A stretch of 64,000 bases of DNA from Sipunculus nudus (taxonomy: Eukaryota > Annelida > Sipuncula > Golfingiida > Sipunculidae). Each line of letters opens with the position of its first letter. The first letter of the stretch is position 1. The stretch lies in assembly GCA_026874595.1 (NCBI GenBank), contig CM049313.1:12209508-12273507 (forward strand). The letters are read 5' to 3'. Under the pieces are notes generated by a model, which saw nothing but the letters and a program-made list of their open reading frames with translations, was not told the origin of the DNA and ran no database searches. Shown here piece by piece: positions 1 to 14,200 of the stretch. A program made the position numbers and the translations under genes.

Positions 1-197
1 ATCTGAGATTTTGGTGGGAACCATCAGTGTTTTAAAATTCTGAGGAAAATGTGCAGCCATTCAAAAGTTATCGCGTTCACAAGATATCCTAGAGACAATG
101 AAGATCGACTGACGAGGACAGACGACCACGGCACTTAAAACAACATGTCTCCCTGGGGGGGGGGGGGGCATAAAAAAAAGAAAACAATGTGACTAAC

Positions 198-340
198 CCT
201 TCACAGCCGTGGTTGTTGAAGGCCTGGGCACAGTCTATCAGCTGCTGCTCAGAGAGGTTGAACATGCGACCGTACGTTATGGCCATGTGAGCCTCCATAC
301 ATCCAGTCGTCGAGAACGTCCAACAACTACCACAGCTACC
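198..340 (-). CDS. CTSH: Cathepsin H exon 6: active-site cysteine
   Basis: A 143-base exon, phase 0 in and phase 2 out, ending at a GTTAGT donor. It starts [13 protein letters not shown], with the nucleophile Cys codon at 325-323, and continues to [20 protein letters not shown], all diagnostic of C1A peptidases. Other cathepsin H proteins have Ala where this one has an extra Cys (GCMEAHMAI). This is the most downstream exon in the window. The acceptor (TTTAAG) has a weak pyrimidine tract. Confidence 0.94.
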
Positions 341-2220
341 CTTAAATTATTATCAAAGGAAAAAGGGTTATGCAAAACCAAAGCATGATAGTGCTATGGA
401 ACTGCTGCTTACATTTCTGGGCAAATCTTTCTACTTTCTAGGAAGCACCAAGTTGCTGTTTATCCCTTTTGTTTCAAAACCTTCAAAATTTTCAGCAATG
501 TATCATATGCAATTCACTTTGTTTATATCATGTGTACCATTTCAAATATTGAAGCACATAATTATTTTCTTCATATAAGTTTATGAAATTCAACATATAT
601 TTATTTTGATTGGTAAATTTTAAATACCCCCCCCCCTCCTTCTATTGCTTTGTATTTGCGTTCCAAAAGTCTATAAAATGTATAATTATTTTTTTTGTGA
701 GGCCTTAATTAATAAACATAAAGACACAAGAACACAAATATGTGAAAGGCAAAACCATATGCATCCATATATGGACAATTTATCCCCATTTTTGTCAATT
801 TTTTTTCTATAAACCATTTCCAACAGAAATAACAAATAGTTTCATTCATATCAACCTTTCAGTATTACCAATGCTAAATCCGTACCCATGCTAAACTGCT
901 GTTCAGTTATTCAGCTTGAATACAAGTTTTGTAAATTAACTTATTTTGAACCATTAAATGTTCATTTAAGTTTCCATAAGTGCAGAGTTATTATCATTCC
1001 TGGATCAATTCACAAGATAATATTCATCTATATCAAAATATAGTTAAACATTTTTAGGTATGCATAATTTTCTTTTTTTTTCCTTTCTGGAGAGAAATAT
1101 ATGGGTTTTGGTATTCCAGAAAAATACCTGAAACCAAAAACCATGTCTGAAATTTGAGGTTTGGGGGGGGGGGGGGGGTGTAATTGCATCGAAAGGGGGA
1201 TGGTGATGGATACAATATCTGATCTAAAGATAATGTTAAGCTGATAAATATATCAGTACCAGAGACCAAACTGGTGGTCCAAAAGTGGGAGGGTGAAGCA
1301 TGCATCTTGTAACCCCCATCCCATAGGGTAGCACATTATTATGGTTTGATACAGTTCACAGAAAGAAAGAGACTCATGTGTACAATTTTTAACATGGTTC
1401 AGACCTGTTCATTCAAATTATTTTACTGCTGAGTGGAGAGCTCAGACATTATACCGTAATATAGATACATAACGGGACAGTTTGTCAGGCGGTCTCCTTT
1501 CACTGTCCAAATTTCATCAACTGAATGGCCTTTACAGCAATCAGTCAGGAGCAGCATGATTAGATAATTACAAGTATCACACTGCTGGGCTGGGCTGTCT
1601 GATTGGCTGTGTGTTGCCTCATACCACTGATCAAAAACTGAAACTATAGCAACAATTTTTGTGTTCAGCCCAAGGCTGGTATGGGGAACATGCACAAATT
1701 GGACAAAGCACATTTATTATAAAATATGTCTAACAATGCAACTTTTTGCTATCGGTGAAGCCCAAAATCCTATACTGGTATGATGAAAAATACAACATCA
1801 GCTTTGGTTTAGAGACCTGCAACACTTTCATTATTTTTTTTATTTTTTTATTGGAAGAAGCTACATGCCTCCATCTTTTAATGCAAGGTTAACTAAGTAT
1901 ATATAGTATGTACATCTGCACCTGTAATATTCCAATCAATTGGTATTAGTCTTGGGATTTAATACACAATGTTCTATGTTTATGTTCAGTGTCCCTGTCA
2001 GTTTGACTCTGTGTGTGTGTGTTTCTCTGCCTATGTGTGTGTTTGTGTCATCTGTGCTTGTATTTGTGTAAGGTATATCTGTATCCTGTGTCTGTCTGTG
2101 TGTCCCTGTATGCCTAAGTAAGTCTATATGTCTACTATGTGTATGTTTGTATGCATGTTTGTTTCACTACTTCTTTGTGTGTGTGCCAGGCACTGAATGT
2201 GTCTGCATTTCATATGTCTG

Positions 2221-2266
<46 letters not shown>

Positions 2267-5200
2267 GTGTCACAGTAAATCTGTGTCTGTGGGTGTGTGT
2301 ATGTGTTCTTGTAGTCACCTGATTCTTGACACCACTGACCACGCCCCTTTGCCGCCAATCAATTTCCTGAGGAATACGTAGTCTACTTCTCACATAGTTA
2401 CTTTTTTTGGTTGCACTGCAGTTCTGCAAAGATTATGAAATGTAATAATATTATAACTTAGTTTTATCATTCACTGAATCAAGTCATCAAGTGATGATGA
2501 TGTGCTATTTTTAGCCTTTAATATCTCCTGTTTGATGTGAATAGTTTAGCATTCATGGAATTCAAGCATCATGCACTGCATCAAGTCTCTTAAGTTAATA
2601 CCTGAACTTTTGTGCTGGTTCTAGTATTGTAACACATCAACAGTGTGATCAGAACTGTTTCCTGACAAACTTGAAGAAAAATGACTGAAAAAAAGAGTAG
2701 TGCTCTGAAAAAAAGAGTACCTGGTAGCTTTCTTTTAAAAAAAAAGAGTGAAAACAAGTAAAATTAGCGATAATTCCCCATTTTTGATCACAGACTGAAC
2801 AAAGATGTGCATCAAATACTACATTTAAAGGCCTACCGGTATGTATATATATGTCGAGGCCCAGATTAGAATCTGGTCCAATTTAAAACTGGACCAGACT
2901 AGATCAAAATTTTAATCCGGGCCAGACCAGTTTTAAACTGGGCAAGCCCAGATTAAAATTTTGATCTGGGCCAGTCCAGATTACAATCCTGTGGTTAAGA
3001 CTTCAGGATTGAAATCTGGTCTGGACTGATTTTAAACTGGGCCAGCCCAGATCAGAATCCTAATCTAATCCTAGGCTGGCTTCAGTTATACATTATTTAC
3101 CTAGCTGGCCATTAATCAATTTGCAAAATATTTTAAATCCATAATAATTAATATTTAATAAATCTATAAATGTCTCAGACCTTTTTGATACATATTCTAA
3201 AACTGTGATTATGTTAGTTGGTTTAGGTGTAGTAGGTGTGAAATTGCATGCTTGAAGAATAGATGAAACCAAAGAAGCACATTACAATTACATTTGTTAG
3301 CTGTAGATTTATTTGCTCAGTAAAATATTTTTAATGATCTTGTTCATTTTGTGTTTTGTGCTCTTCACAATGGTGTATCTGGAAAAAATGTTGACTGTAT
3401 CATCTGGTTTAAGATGATAAAAATCAAGCTGGTCAAGGATTAGATTAGGATTCTGATCTGGGCTGGCCCAGTTTAAAATCAGTCCATCACAGGATTGTAA
3501 TCCTGACTGGTCCAGATCAAAATTCTAATCTGGGCTGGCCCAGAGGCCTTCATCACAGAATTTTAATCTGGACTGCATGGCCTAGATCAAAATTTTAATT
3601 TGGGCTGGCCCAGTTTACAATTGGACCAGATTCTAATCTGGCCCTTGACATATATATATTGCTCAAATTTCCAAAAGTCAGAAACATGCATGGTCACATC
3701 CCACTGCATGAAGATAAAGACATTTTCCACTGTGATGCTGGACACTTGCACACACAAAATTAAGAAGTGTCCTGTTCTTGTACCAACTAGACTGATATAG
3801 CAAGAGAGAAATAGTATATCTTGGAATCCTATAGCTATAAAACAGAGGAAAAAAAGAGTGGTCTTAAAAAAAAGGTGAAAAAAAGAGTAATTAGCATCAT
3901 TTTCTGTGAAATCCTCAAAAAGAGATTGACTCTTTAAAAAAGAGTATTTTGGAAGACCTGTGTTTATAACACTGAGTAACACAGTTATTTATCCAGACTA
4001 AAGTTTTGCTGTTCACTGGACTGCATGCAGGATTTTTTGGGATGTGACCTCTTCACCATAAGCTAAGAGTGTCACAAAAACTTATATCTAAAATAATTTC
4101 ACATTTTGGATTATTTTTTATGGCTGGATTTGAAGTGTGGCACCTTATAGAATTTACATGTCACATATCAGTATCTTGTTTTTACTTGTTTACTTGAACT
4201 TTATAAGTCTAACAGAGTATGTATGCCATCAAAGGTTTATTATATCACGTCAGTCATAGAACAAAATTTATTAAAGACCATTGACAACATGCAATAGGCA
4301 ACCATCAAGGGTCCAGGTTTCAAACCTGGAAAGCACACATGATCCCATTCATTATCTGTGATATGAATAGAATACATGAATACTCAAGTCTGAGTAATAA
4401 CCTGTGTAATAAGACCGCTCATGAGACTGGCCAAACGTGGTCTTGATTCACAGGTGGTCATATTAGACTGGTGGTGTCTAAGAAAGGTTCCACTGTACTA
4501 ATCAATCACTCAAGTCCAATATCACAACTCAAGTACTTGTTTATATCAACATATTAATACCTAATGTAATATGTGGTAGTTATTTTTATTAGCACTGTGG
4601 AATCTAAGTTAGAGATTAATCCAACTGTTCATGTCTTCAGTAGTTAGCACCCAAATAAGCATACACCTGCTTATAGGCTTTTATCCAAGTTATACTTTCA
4701 AATATTGACACAAAAAATATGATATATGAATACTATTGTCTCTCAAATTATTTCATTGTATTTTTTTTTTGTAGTGAACTAATATAGTCATGAGCATTCA
4801 AGTCAAAGTGGATTAACTTTGATGTAAGTGGAGAAGTAGACACTGACTCCTTTCAATTGTATATTATATTGTAATATTTCGATTGTACCATTCTGCTCTC
4901 AGGGGTAGTTCACAGGATTAAAAGCTGGGGGATCGTAAGTTTCAATCTCAGCTGAGGAGGTGAGATTTTTCACAGTTGGCCCCAACCAAGGGTGAGTACT
5001 CTGCAGGCTTAATGGGAAGGTCTTGCCCAATGGCTGTGTTTTACTCACAAATGAGTGCAACTTTCGAGGGTTCCTCAGTGGTTTGACCCAGCAATGGGGA
5101 CGAGTACTCACCCAGGGCCCACAGGTGCAGTGGTCACCAGGTCTGGTTGACGCCAGGATATAAAATGTGAGGAGTGTGTGATACTGCCCTTTAACAAAGT

Positions 5201-8200
5201 TCGAAACTTGAATGGAATTCTGCAGATGTACATATATGTAGTTAAATTAGCATTTAAAAAATGGAGGTGGTTGCCCCAACCAAAAAAAATATAAAAAAAA
5301 CTTGCATGTTAAAAGATAAATGGTTATGGTAAGATTTATAGTCTGATATCACCAATGGTGTCATCCAGCTTTTACACTTAGCATTCCTTGTGTTTCAGGC
5401 CTTTTTTTTCTTGTGTTTTTTCTGTGCTCATTCAGTGGAAATTCAAAATGAAATTTGAGATAACAAAAATTTATTTTGTTATAGTCCATTTCCCAACTTG
5501 CTGTCCACTTGAGTTTTTGTAGATGATTTTCTTGAAAGTTTATATTTTTTCATTTATTTCCTGGAAAACTTCATATAGAGGTGACAACCTAATATGGCAA
5601 TTACGAAAATTTACAATAAGTCCGCAGTTTATGTTGAACAACATTCTTGTCTCTTCACAATGATCTGGTAGATATGATGCGTTCCTGCATGAGTTGCCAT
5701 CTTTTTTTTAGCTGGTTTAATATATTTTTTACATGAGTGTTTACATGACATCATCCAAACAGAAGGGTTCAAATGAGGCTGTATTTGCATGTGACCAAAG
5801 ACTGTGACCATCATAAGTGGGACTGATAAGTTGTTAAATGTAGACTGATTTCTCATATTTTCAAGTAATTCTGTTTCTAAAATTAAGTGTAAGGTGGGTA
5901 TTTAATTTCCTTGTTGAAAATTAGGTCCTTTTATCCTCTACTCTACACTATAATTGTTACCCTTGAAATGTAACTAATAAATATTTTCATAGCAAAAAAC
6001 AGGTGGACACGAAGGGATGAAACGGACAAGATTTCACATATGCTTTTTACTTGAATAATTTTTTACATTGAGCCCTGATGCAGGGCTAATGCTTGGTATA
6101 TATTCATTTCTTTAATATTCTGTTGGTAGTTCACTACTTAACATATATATAACTTTATAGTATTTGACAGAGCTTTCCTTCTTCTGGACTTAAGATGGAC
6201 TCAGCCTGATTTCTCGAGTCTTTACAACATCATCCTATCTTGTGTAAAAACATTTCACTGTCAGCTGAGCTAATTCAGTTTTCAAGAGTTCTGACACATC
6301 ATACATCCCAATAAGTCTACACATATGGTACAAAATCATAATGCATTGAAGTATAAGAAATATACCATTTTCCTACAAGTCACATAATGTTTTACCTTGT
6401 GCCAAAACATTTTGGAACTTATACCTTTTGAACATTTACAACTCCATTTACACTGCTATTACCTTTGTCTGCCAAGATTTGCATCAATTTGCACCAAAAA
6501 TCTACATTGGCCATAGGAAAGGTGTGTTTGAAAGTTCAGTTACATAAAGTTGTTCAGATTCTGAATTCTTCAAAAGTTACATCCAGAAAGGCTTTTTGTA
6601 TACTGTTGCTGATATTCAGTTTCTGCTGAATTAATGCTAAAATGTACTACAGTGTGAAAGTTAGCTTGGATTTCAATCCTGGTACATCAACAGAGCACTG
6701 CAAACATAGCCATAACAGAGGTTGCTGGCTGAAGAAAAAAATTAATTATTTTAGCAGCAGCTACCTACCTGGGGATCCTTTATTAAATACATTTTCTCAA
6801 ATTCTTCATCTGTGAGGTCAGCAAACTGGTTCAGTTCCACTGTATAAAAGTAAAAACAAAAGTGTTGTTTGGCCAAACAAATAAAAAGTATGGCATGGTC
6901 TTCGTTGATCAATTTTAAACCCTGCATAAAACATGTTTATATTGATTTTCATCTTTCAAGGAGATAAAATAATACAATTTTGATAAGATTTCCTTTGTTA
7001 TGTAGTGCTTTTACATGTTTAGCAAAAAAATTTCTGTTGTTTTCATGCTTTTTCCTGATCATATGACATTTTTATCGAAACATAAAAAAAGGTAAATAAA
7101 AAAAATATCTCCCGCCTGCACTGATTTCTGAAAAAAAGTGCCTGAGAACCATACCTTTTTTGGCCTAAGATTTTCCTTTATTAATGAAAATATAAATTAA
7201 AAACCTTTCGCTAGTAAGACAAATAAATTATATATTTAATGGTTTATAGCTGTAGATTTCAGAATTTTAATTGATTTTACTATTTTGTGAATTAACACAA
7301 TCATGTTGATAAGGGCTTTGCTTTTCTCAATCCAACCAATGAATTCCTTGCATAAATTAATAATGTAACATTTGAATTCATAAATGTATAAGTGAAAATG
7401 GACTACATGTAATGTTATACATACAAACCATTTCATTGAATATTGCATATTTTTGTATCCTTTCAGCAAACTGGAAAAAGTTAGTTGTTGGTAAAAAAAA
7501 ATACTTGCTGATGCATATCATATTTAGTTCCAAGTGTCAGTTGAACAAAATTATTTAGTTTGACCTTACTGTACATAATAAATAAACACCTACCACTTCA
7601 CAATGACTATAATTTTTCTGTAACTGGTGATTAAAAAACTAAAATGACCAAGAATAAAATGAAAAATTCTGGATAGTATAAAATGGATTAATCTTGTGTA
7701 TCTGTCCTTTAATCATGGTAGCACCATATATAAAATATGTGTCATGTTTATTATCACATAATGGCCATTATGACCAGAATGTATCACTGTGAGTGCCACA
7801 TGATAAGTCACATGATATTGATTATCATACTTGGATGAATGATGCTTTCACCTGAGGATAATATTATATCTTAATTTTTTATTATTAGCCTTGACCAAGT
7901 CCCTTAAGTATATCAGCCTTTCCAATAATTTATAATTCTAAAATACAGTGTAAATAATATATTTCAGACTGTTTATATATTATTATGGCATAGCATAAGA
8001 CAAAATATAATACCAAATTAAACAAAATGTCTGTTGTGATTAGTATTTCAAGTTACCAACATTTGTTTGTGATTTATTTAGACAATAACTTTCTGCTGAC
8101 AGTGCATATTTTGTTTACATCCAAGCCTCAACTTAAGGCTGTTGTGCCACCAGTATTTTTTCTAACTTTTAACAGCAATTGGTCTTAACTAAATATTGAT

Positions 8201-11200
8201 CAAGACCAAGGCTTGACTAAATCCTGATCAGTCTCTGGTTTATACCAACTAAATTAATATCTACTACAACGATTTAAAATCTCACAGCAATGTTTATATA
8301 ATAGAACATTTTTAAAAAACAAAATGATAAGAATAAACAAGGGACCCATGGGTCACTGTGCTCAGCTGAACTTGACCTTGAAGGGAAAAATCTAAAATAA
8401 TATCAAATGGAGATATAGTGTAAGAGGAAGAGGTAATATAGGCCATGGTTGGTTTATATGGTTGGTTTGTATTGATGAGCAAGAAATTGTTGCAAATAAT
8501 ATTTTGTGACCTGACCATGAGTTTCCTAATGTGGAAACTGAGGCCTGTGAACAGTTTGTGAACAAATGATCTGTACTATTACTATGATCATTAGTTGTTT
8601 TTTTTATTAACTGTTGACATGATGGTGGGATGGCTATGGCAGATGGTGGGATTAACAACATTTCTGCATATACATACAGGGCAAACAAAGCCTGATCTCC
8701 AATTCTGCCGAGGCAGGAAAATAATGAACAAATGTTTGTATTCGATCCTCATTTTTTTATCACATCAATTTTTTTTTATTATAAGTTTATATTTCTATAC
8801 ATTTCCAATATAACCTATATATCTGAATAAAAAAAGTTGCTTCATAATTCTAAATTGCATCATCATATATCTCAATCTTGTCAGACAATACATCATGCAT
8901 ACAAATGTTTATTTATTATTTACCACAAAAAATAAATTTACAAAATAATAAATATCTACAAATAATACTTGATTCAGATTTCACAGTTTTATATTGTGCC
9001 TTTATTTATCCATAATTTGCTTCATATTTTATAAATTTAAGCATACTGATGGGTTTTATTATATTTGTTAAAATCATTTAAAAGAAAATTGAACTCTTTA
9101 AAAATGCTACATTAACACAACATGGCATTTTCTGGATTACACCTTGAATAACTTTTTCAAGGAAGGTTTTTGTATATTGGAGTGGAAACAGCATTACAAT
9201 TAAGGAGATACAGTAAAAACAATAGCAAATGCTGCATAACACTTGGAGGGTTGGGTTTGCGGGGTGGGACTGGGGTGGAGATATGAGAAAAAACTGTACA
9301 CCTGTCACAGCAGGGGATCTCCCCCAGTGACTGTAACAAATCAGAAACCCTGGCATAGCTGACTTCCAGTGACCTGGAGTTGGACCCTTCATCTGGACAA
9401 AGCAAAATGAGTACAATAGAGCCATAAGAAAAAATTAATAACTTACCTAAATTTCAAGCTTTTATCTTCAAATTTCAGATGTAAACAAATTAAATACTTA
9501 TGTTTACATGCTGTGAAAATTAAATCAATAGTCCTTACAGGAAAAAAATGTGCCATGGTCACAGTTGGGCAAAATTTAAGTACTGATTTTATTTTTATGC
9601 TAATAACTAAAAAAATCAACAAAATTCAGATCTAATTTTTGGTAATCGATTGAATCTTAATTAAACAAAGTTATATACTTGGGAAAATAGTCTCTAATTT
9701 CAAAATTTTTCATGTTAAGTGAGTAAATATTTTTTCTGATTTTTTACAAATTCTATTATGTACCGGCCCATAACTAATATTAAGAAAAACAGATAAGTGG
9801 TTTTGATATTAGGCAGTCCTGAAGTGTGATAATAGGTTTTTAATGGAAATTTGTGGTTTTTCCTAAATATCTCGAAAGGAACAAAGTCATATTGACCAAA
9901 TTTTCGGTATGGTAGGAGATTTTGGGGACATCTAATATTATGCCGAATTTTGGATTCATAGGTCTAATGGTTTCAAAATGTGCCAGTTTAACGGACGGAT
10001 GGACGGATGGACAAATGACCACGACTATAGCTCAGATGACTTTAAGTCATCTGAGCTAAAAATATATAATAATTGGGCTATCAATATGATACAATCAGTT
10101 TTTGGACAACGTTTTGGTCTAGCAATTTCTGTTACAGATTGCTACTTCAAAATTAGGAGCATTTATATAATCGTTGTGACATTAGGCCATATTTGTAAAT
10201 ATTGCCCAGTTCCAGTGATAGACAATATACAACCTTTACCACTTAAAATCTCCCCTTAGTCCTCTACCTAGTTTTCTTAAAAACACAAAAAAATTCCCCA
10301 TTGTAAAAAGCCAAAATTCTTGAAAAACAGAATAAAGGCCATTGCCACACAAAAATGTTGAGTACATTTAAATACACTGGATTGTCCACACAGGCAGCAC
10401 TGCTGCAGCGTGCTGACAGCACTACAAAGCAAAGCATGTGCAAAAATTTGCAAGCAAAGAGGGAGGATGTACTTGTAATGAATCACAAATTGTTTTTTTT
10501 AATCCCTGTTGTACACCATCTTGATTAACAATAGCAGTGCAAGACAGAATGTTTATGATTTCTTTTCCATGAATGATTATGCCCTGTGCAAGATTATATT
10601 TAGTGTGTAAAGAAAGTTTCAGAACATCATTTTGGCAGATAACATATATCCAGGACATAACACTGTATTTTATGTATACCTTAACTGCCTTGTAGAGAAG
10701 TAAGTACCTTGAAGTAAAAGTTAATTTGATAAAGTATTACATACTTGTAAATGACCTGCCCAGCTTGTTGTGTTTATCAACCATGCGAGCATTGTCTATG
10801 AACACCGAGAACCGGTGGAGAAGCTCAGCATCACTGTCATACTTCTTGTTGTGCTGTGGATAATAAAAAAAATAATCTCTTGAAATAAGTCAATATAAAT
10901 GAAATAATTATAAATATTGTCAAGATGAGTTACTTTATCTAATATTTACAGTTACAAATGTTTTCCATTTCATCTGTTGAGATAAAAAAAACTGAAAAAA
11001 CGGACAAACTGCTGATTCTGATGCATTACCAGTGAGTAAGAACTTTCAGTCAGTTTAACTTAACTTGTTGATTCTATGTAGAAAAATTGTATACAGTTTC
11101 ACACAGGGTCTTGGTTTGGCAAAATGTTGTTAACTACTGCCCATGTCAATAGTTTATGCTGAAAAAAACTAGCATATACTGCTAAATTATGGCAAGGTGA

Positions 11201-14200
11201 ATTTTACCACACCAGACCATATTAGAATTTCTTTAAATCAGAATTTTACTTTATAACAGAATTCTTCCAGAAATTAAGTTGTATTTCTAGCATTACAGCT
11301 CTGTCAGTGGAGACATCTTGCTGTGATGCTTAATGTATTATATAATATGCTTATACTCATCACTTAATTCCTGTAAAAAATTTATTGTTTATAGTTTTTT
11401 TAGCTAAATAAATATCCTAACTGCATAACAACAATACCGGTAATAAGAGATACAAACTAAAAAATATAATTAAGTAATTAAAAAACAGCTGTTGTTACCT
11501 TTGTCATCCATTCTTCAAATCGGGCCTGGAGCTGCACTGAAAGACAAATATATATACACTTTTGCTACAAGATTGATTATTCATGGCAGATTTGCAAAGT
11601 CATATCCAATATGAACAATACAACAATTTTTATCTTTTCTCTCACATTTACTAACCACAAATATTATCATTATTCACTATTTAGTTTTTTAATCTTCACC
11701 ACTGTAGATAGTTTTCAGTTCATCAGAATTACATTTAAATTCAGTGAAACTTAGTCATGAGCTTGAAAATGTTCAAAATGTCACAACAGGTTATCTATAC
11801 ACCTTGGAAAAACTAAAACAATTTTATTTGGAGAAGATTATCAGATAAAAGACTGAATGTTAAATATGATGATCAAAATAAAACATGTCAAGAATCAGTC
11901 AAATATTTTGGACAAACCATTGATAAAACTCTTTCTGGAATTAGCACTGTGCTAATAATAAATGTTATACCAGATTAAATTTTTTGTACAGATATGGTAA
12001 CTGTTTAGATAAAAGAACTAGGAAATCTTTAGGTTCAGCACTTATTCAATGTCAGTTTGATCAAGCATCATCCGGGTGCAGTTGGTACTCTTCATTAACA
12101 AACACGGTAAGAAAGAAACTACAGATGTGTCAAAAGAAAATGATTAGATATGTACTTAACAAAGACAGAAGGTCTCACATAGGATTTCAACAGTTCTGTA
12201 AAATAGGATGTTTAAATGTTGAAAACAGAGTTGCTTGTATAAAAATGTGTTTAGTATACAACATAATAAGTAATAATGCGCCTGTATATCTGGTGGAACA
12301 GTTTAAAATTTGTAAGTTAAATTATTTTTATAACACAAGAAACAGTCAATATGCCTTCAGAAAACCTAGGGTGGGTAAGAAAAGATCTGAAACCTATATT
12401 TTATAAAGGCATAACACTCTGGAACACCTTACCCTCTGATATAAATGAATGTAACAATATTTTACGTTTTAAAAGATCACTTTTACAAAGAAATCACAAA
12501 GAAATATCTTTTTGTAATATTCAGACATTAGAAAATAGTCCATTCCATCTATCTTGGCACGCGGATGAAGTGCAAGTAGTCCCTATGTGATGTTATAAAG
12601 CTGAAAATTGTCACCCTGCCTCATACAGATCAAACAGCACTATTTATGGATGCACAAAACATAGTTCTGTGAAAAATCTTACATTCCATGACTATTTTAA
12701 CCTATAAGCCTGTAAAAGTAAATTATTTTGGTTCTTAAAGATAAATTATAAATTGTCATAAAGGTATACTGAGTGAAATCTAAAAACTTATCTGTAAAGA
12801 CATGCAATTTGTACCCTGAGGGACCACCATCTCTACTGTGATGTAACAACAATTATCATGTCCACTATGAACAAATTACCTAAGCAAATTTGGATTGCTT
12901 GTATTAGACTGCAAGGTGACCAAGCTGGCTAAAATTACATGTATTAACATACATGCACATCTAGCACAGTTCCCGGCTCTTGGGTGACTGGTTATAATCT
13001 TTAATTGCAATATTTCCTTTTAAACTCTTTGAATTTATTGTCTTCTGGTGTGATGAGGTGAGGACTTTACTTATACTGGTTATGCTTGATATATTACAAG
13101 CAAAAGTATAGGAAAATACACAGATCTACTTATCAGTACTGAGCAATCATTTCAAGTACCACATGTCAGGAATGATCCAACTTGTATGTAACTTGATATT
13201 TCATGATCTGCTGTTCAGACCTGTGTGCCTGCAGACCTAGAGGGTTTACTTTATTTGGGGACCATCTAAAGAACATATTGTAATAACTGTATGTTACTAA
13301 GTTTTTCACTTTGTTAGCCCTATTATTTGAAGTTTCAATGCATTCAAGTGAATGAATTTTGTGATGGTCCCCCTTCCTCTAGTGGACATTGATCAGTGAC
13401 TCAGGGTACAGGGATGAATACCCTTGTCCAAGCCTGTGACAAGGTCATTTACCATATGGACTTGTCATAAAAATATGTAAATAACAAATAGAAATGACAC
13501 ATTATTTCAGCTGAAAACTGTAGATTATGTTCTGCTTGAAAAATATGTAAAATATGAATAAGATATTGGGACAAATATGTATTTTAAAATAAAAATGAAT
13601 GAATGGACTAAGTTTTGGCCTTGAGTGATTACATTTGACCAGTGGTGATGTGTCAGCCACAGAGGACATTAGGCTCCCTCATGGGGTTAACAGATCTGAT
13701 AGCAGAACAGCACCAGCAGCATCACATGGGCGAAATCAAATCACAAGGCCAAGATAGCCTGAATAGACTTATAGTTATTGTCAGTATGTATTTTTACTTT
13801 TTATTCATAAGCAAACTTATATAAAAGGGTGTTTGTAGTCAGATCTATAGTCTATGTATCTTGTCAAAGGGTTGATGTATAGGCCAACAATATAAAGATA
13901 TTTTATTTATCAATGTTTTATATATTAATACATTGCTGTGATATATAGATAGAGAATTTTTTTTTATAATATATTTTCTTAAAAATGTATTTTTGAATCA
14001 TTAAAAGAATTATGAAGTCTTACTTACTGCTTCTATGATATACATACGGGATATTAGTTATTAATATTATAATATTTTCGTTTCTTTGTTATTATATTCA
14101 TACACCAATACCTTTGATAATATATTTTCTGCCCAATATCTTGATTGCATACATAGGACCACATTGGAAATAACTTTTTAGTAAACTTGTTAGTGCTGTC

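Larger units (their letters stand above)
2424..6768 (-). other. Cathepsin H intron 4
   Basis: About 4.3 kb of AT-rich intron containing the foldback element and the SINE listed separately. Poly-A-rich GAAAAAAAGAGTA motifs recur at 2690-2750 and 3850-3950. Nothing else is recognised. Confidence 0.75.
6840..10744 (-). other. Cathepsin H intron 3
   Basis: Besides the MITE and the hairpin-ended element listed separately, this stretch is AT-rich sequence with short open frames that resemble no family I recognise. Confidence 0.75.

Noticed and set aside
9078-9425. Open frames in cathepsin H intron 3 as a possible extra exon
   Set aside because: Exons 3 and 4 already join in phase with the complete family sequence, and this stretch lies inside a transposon copy.
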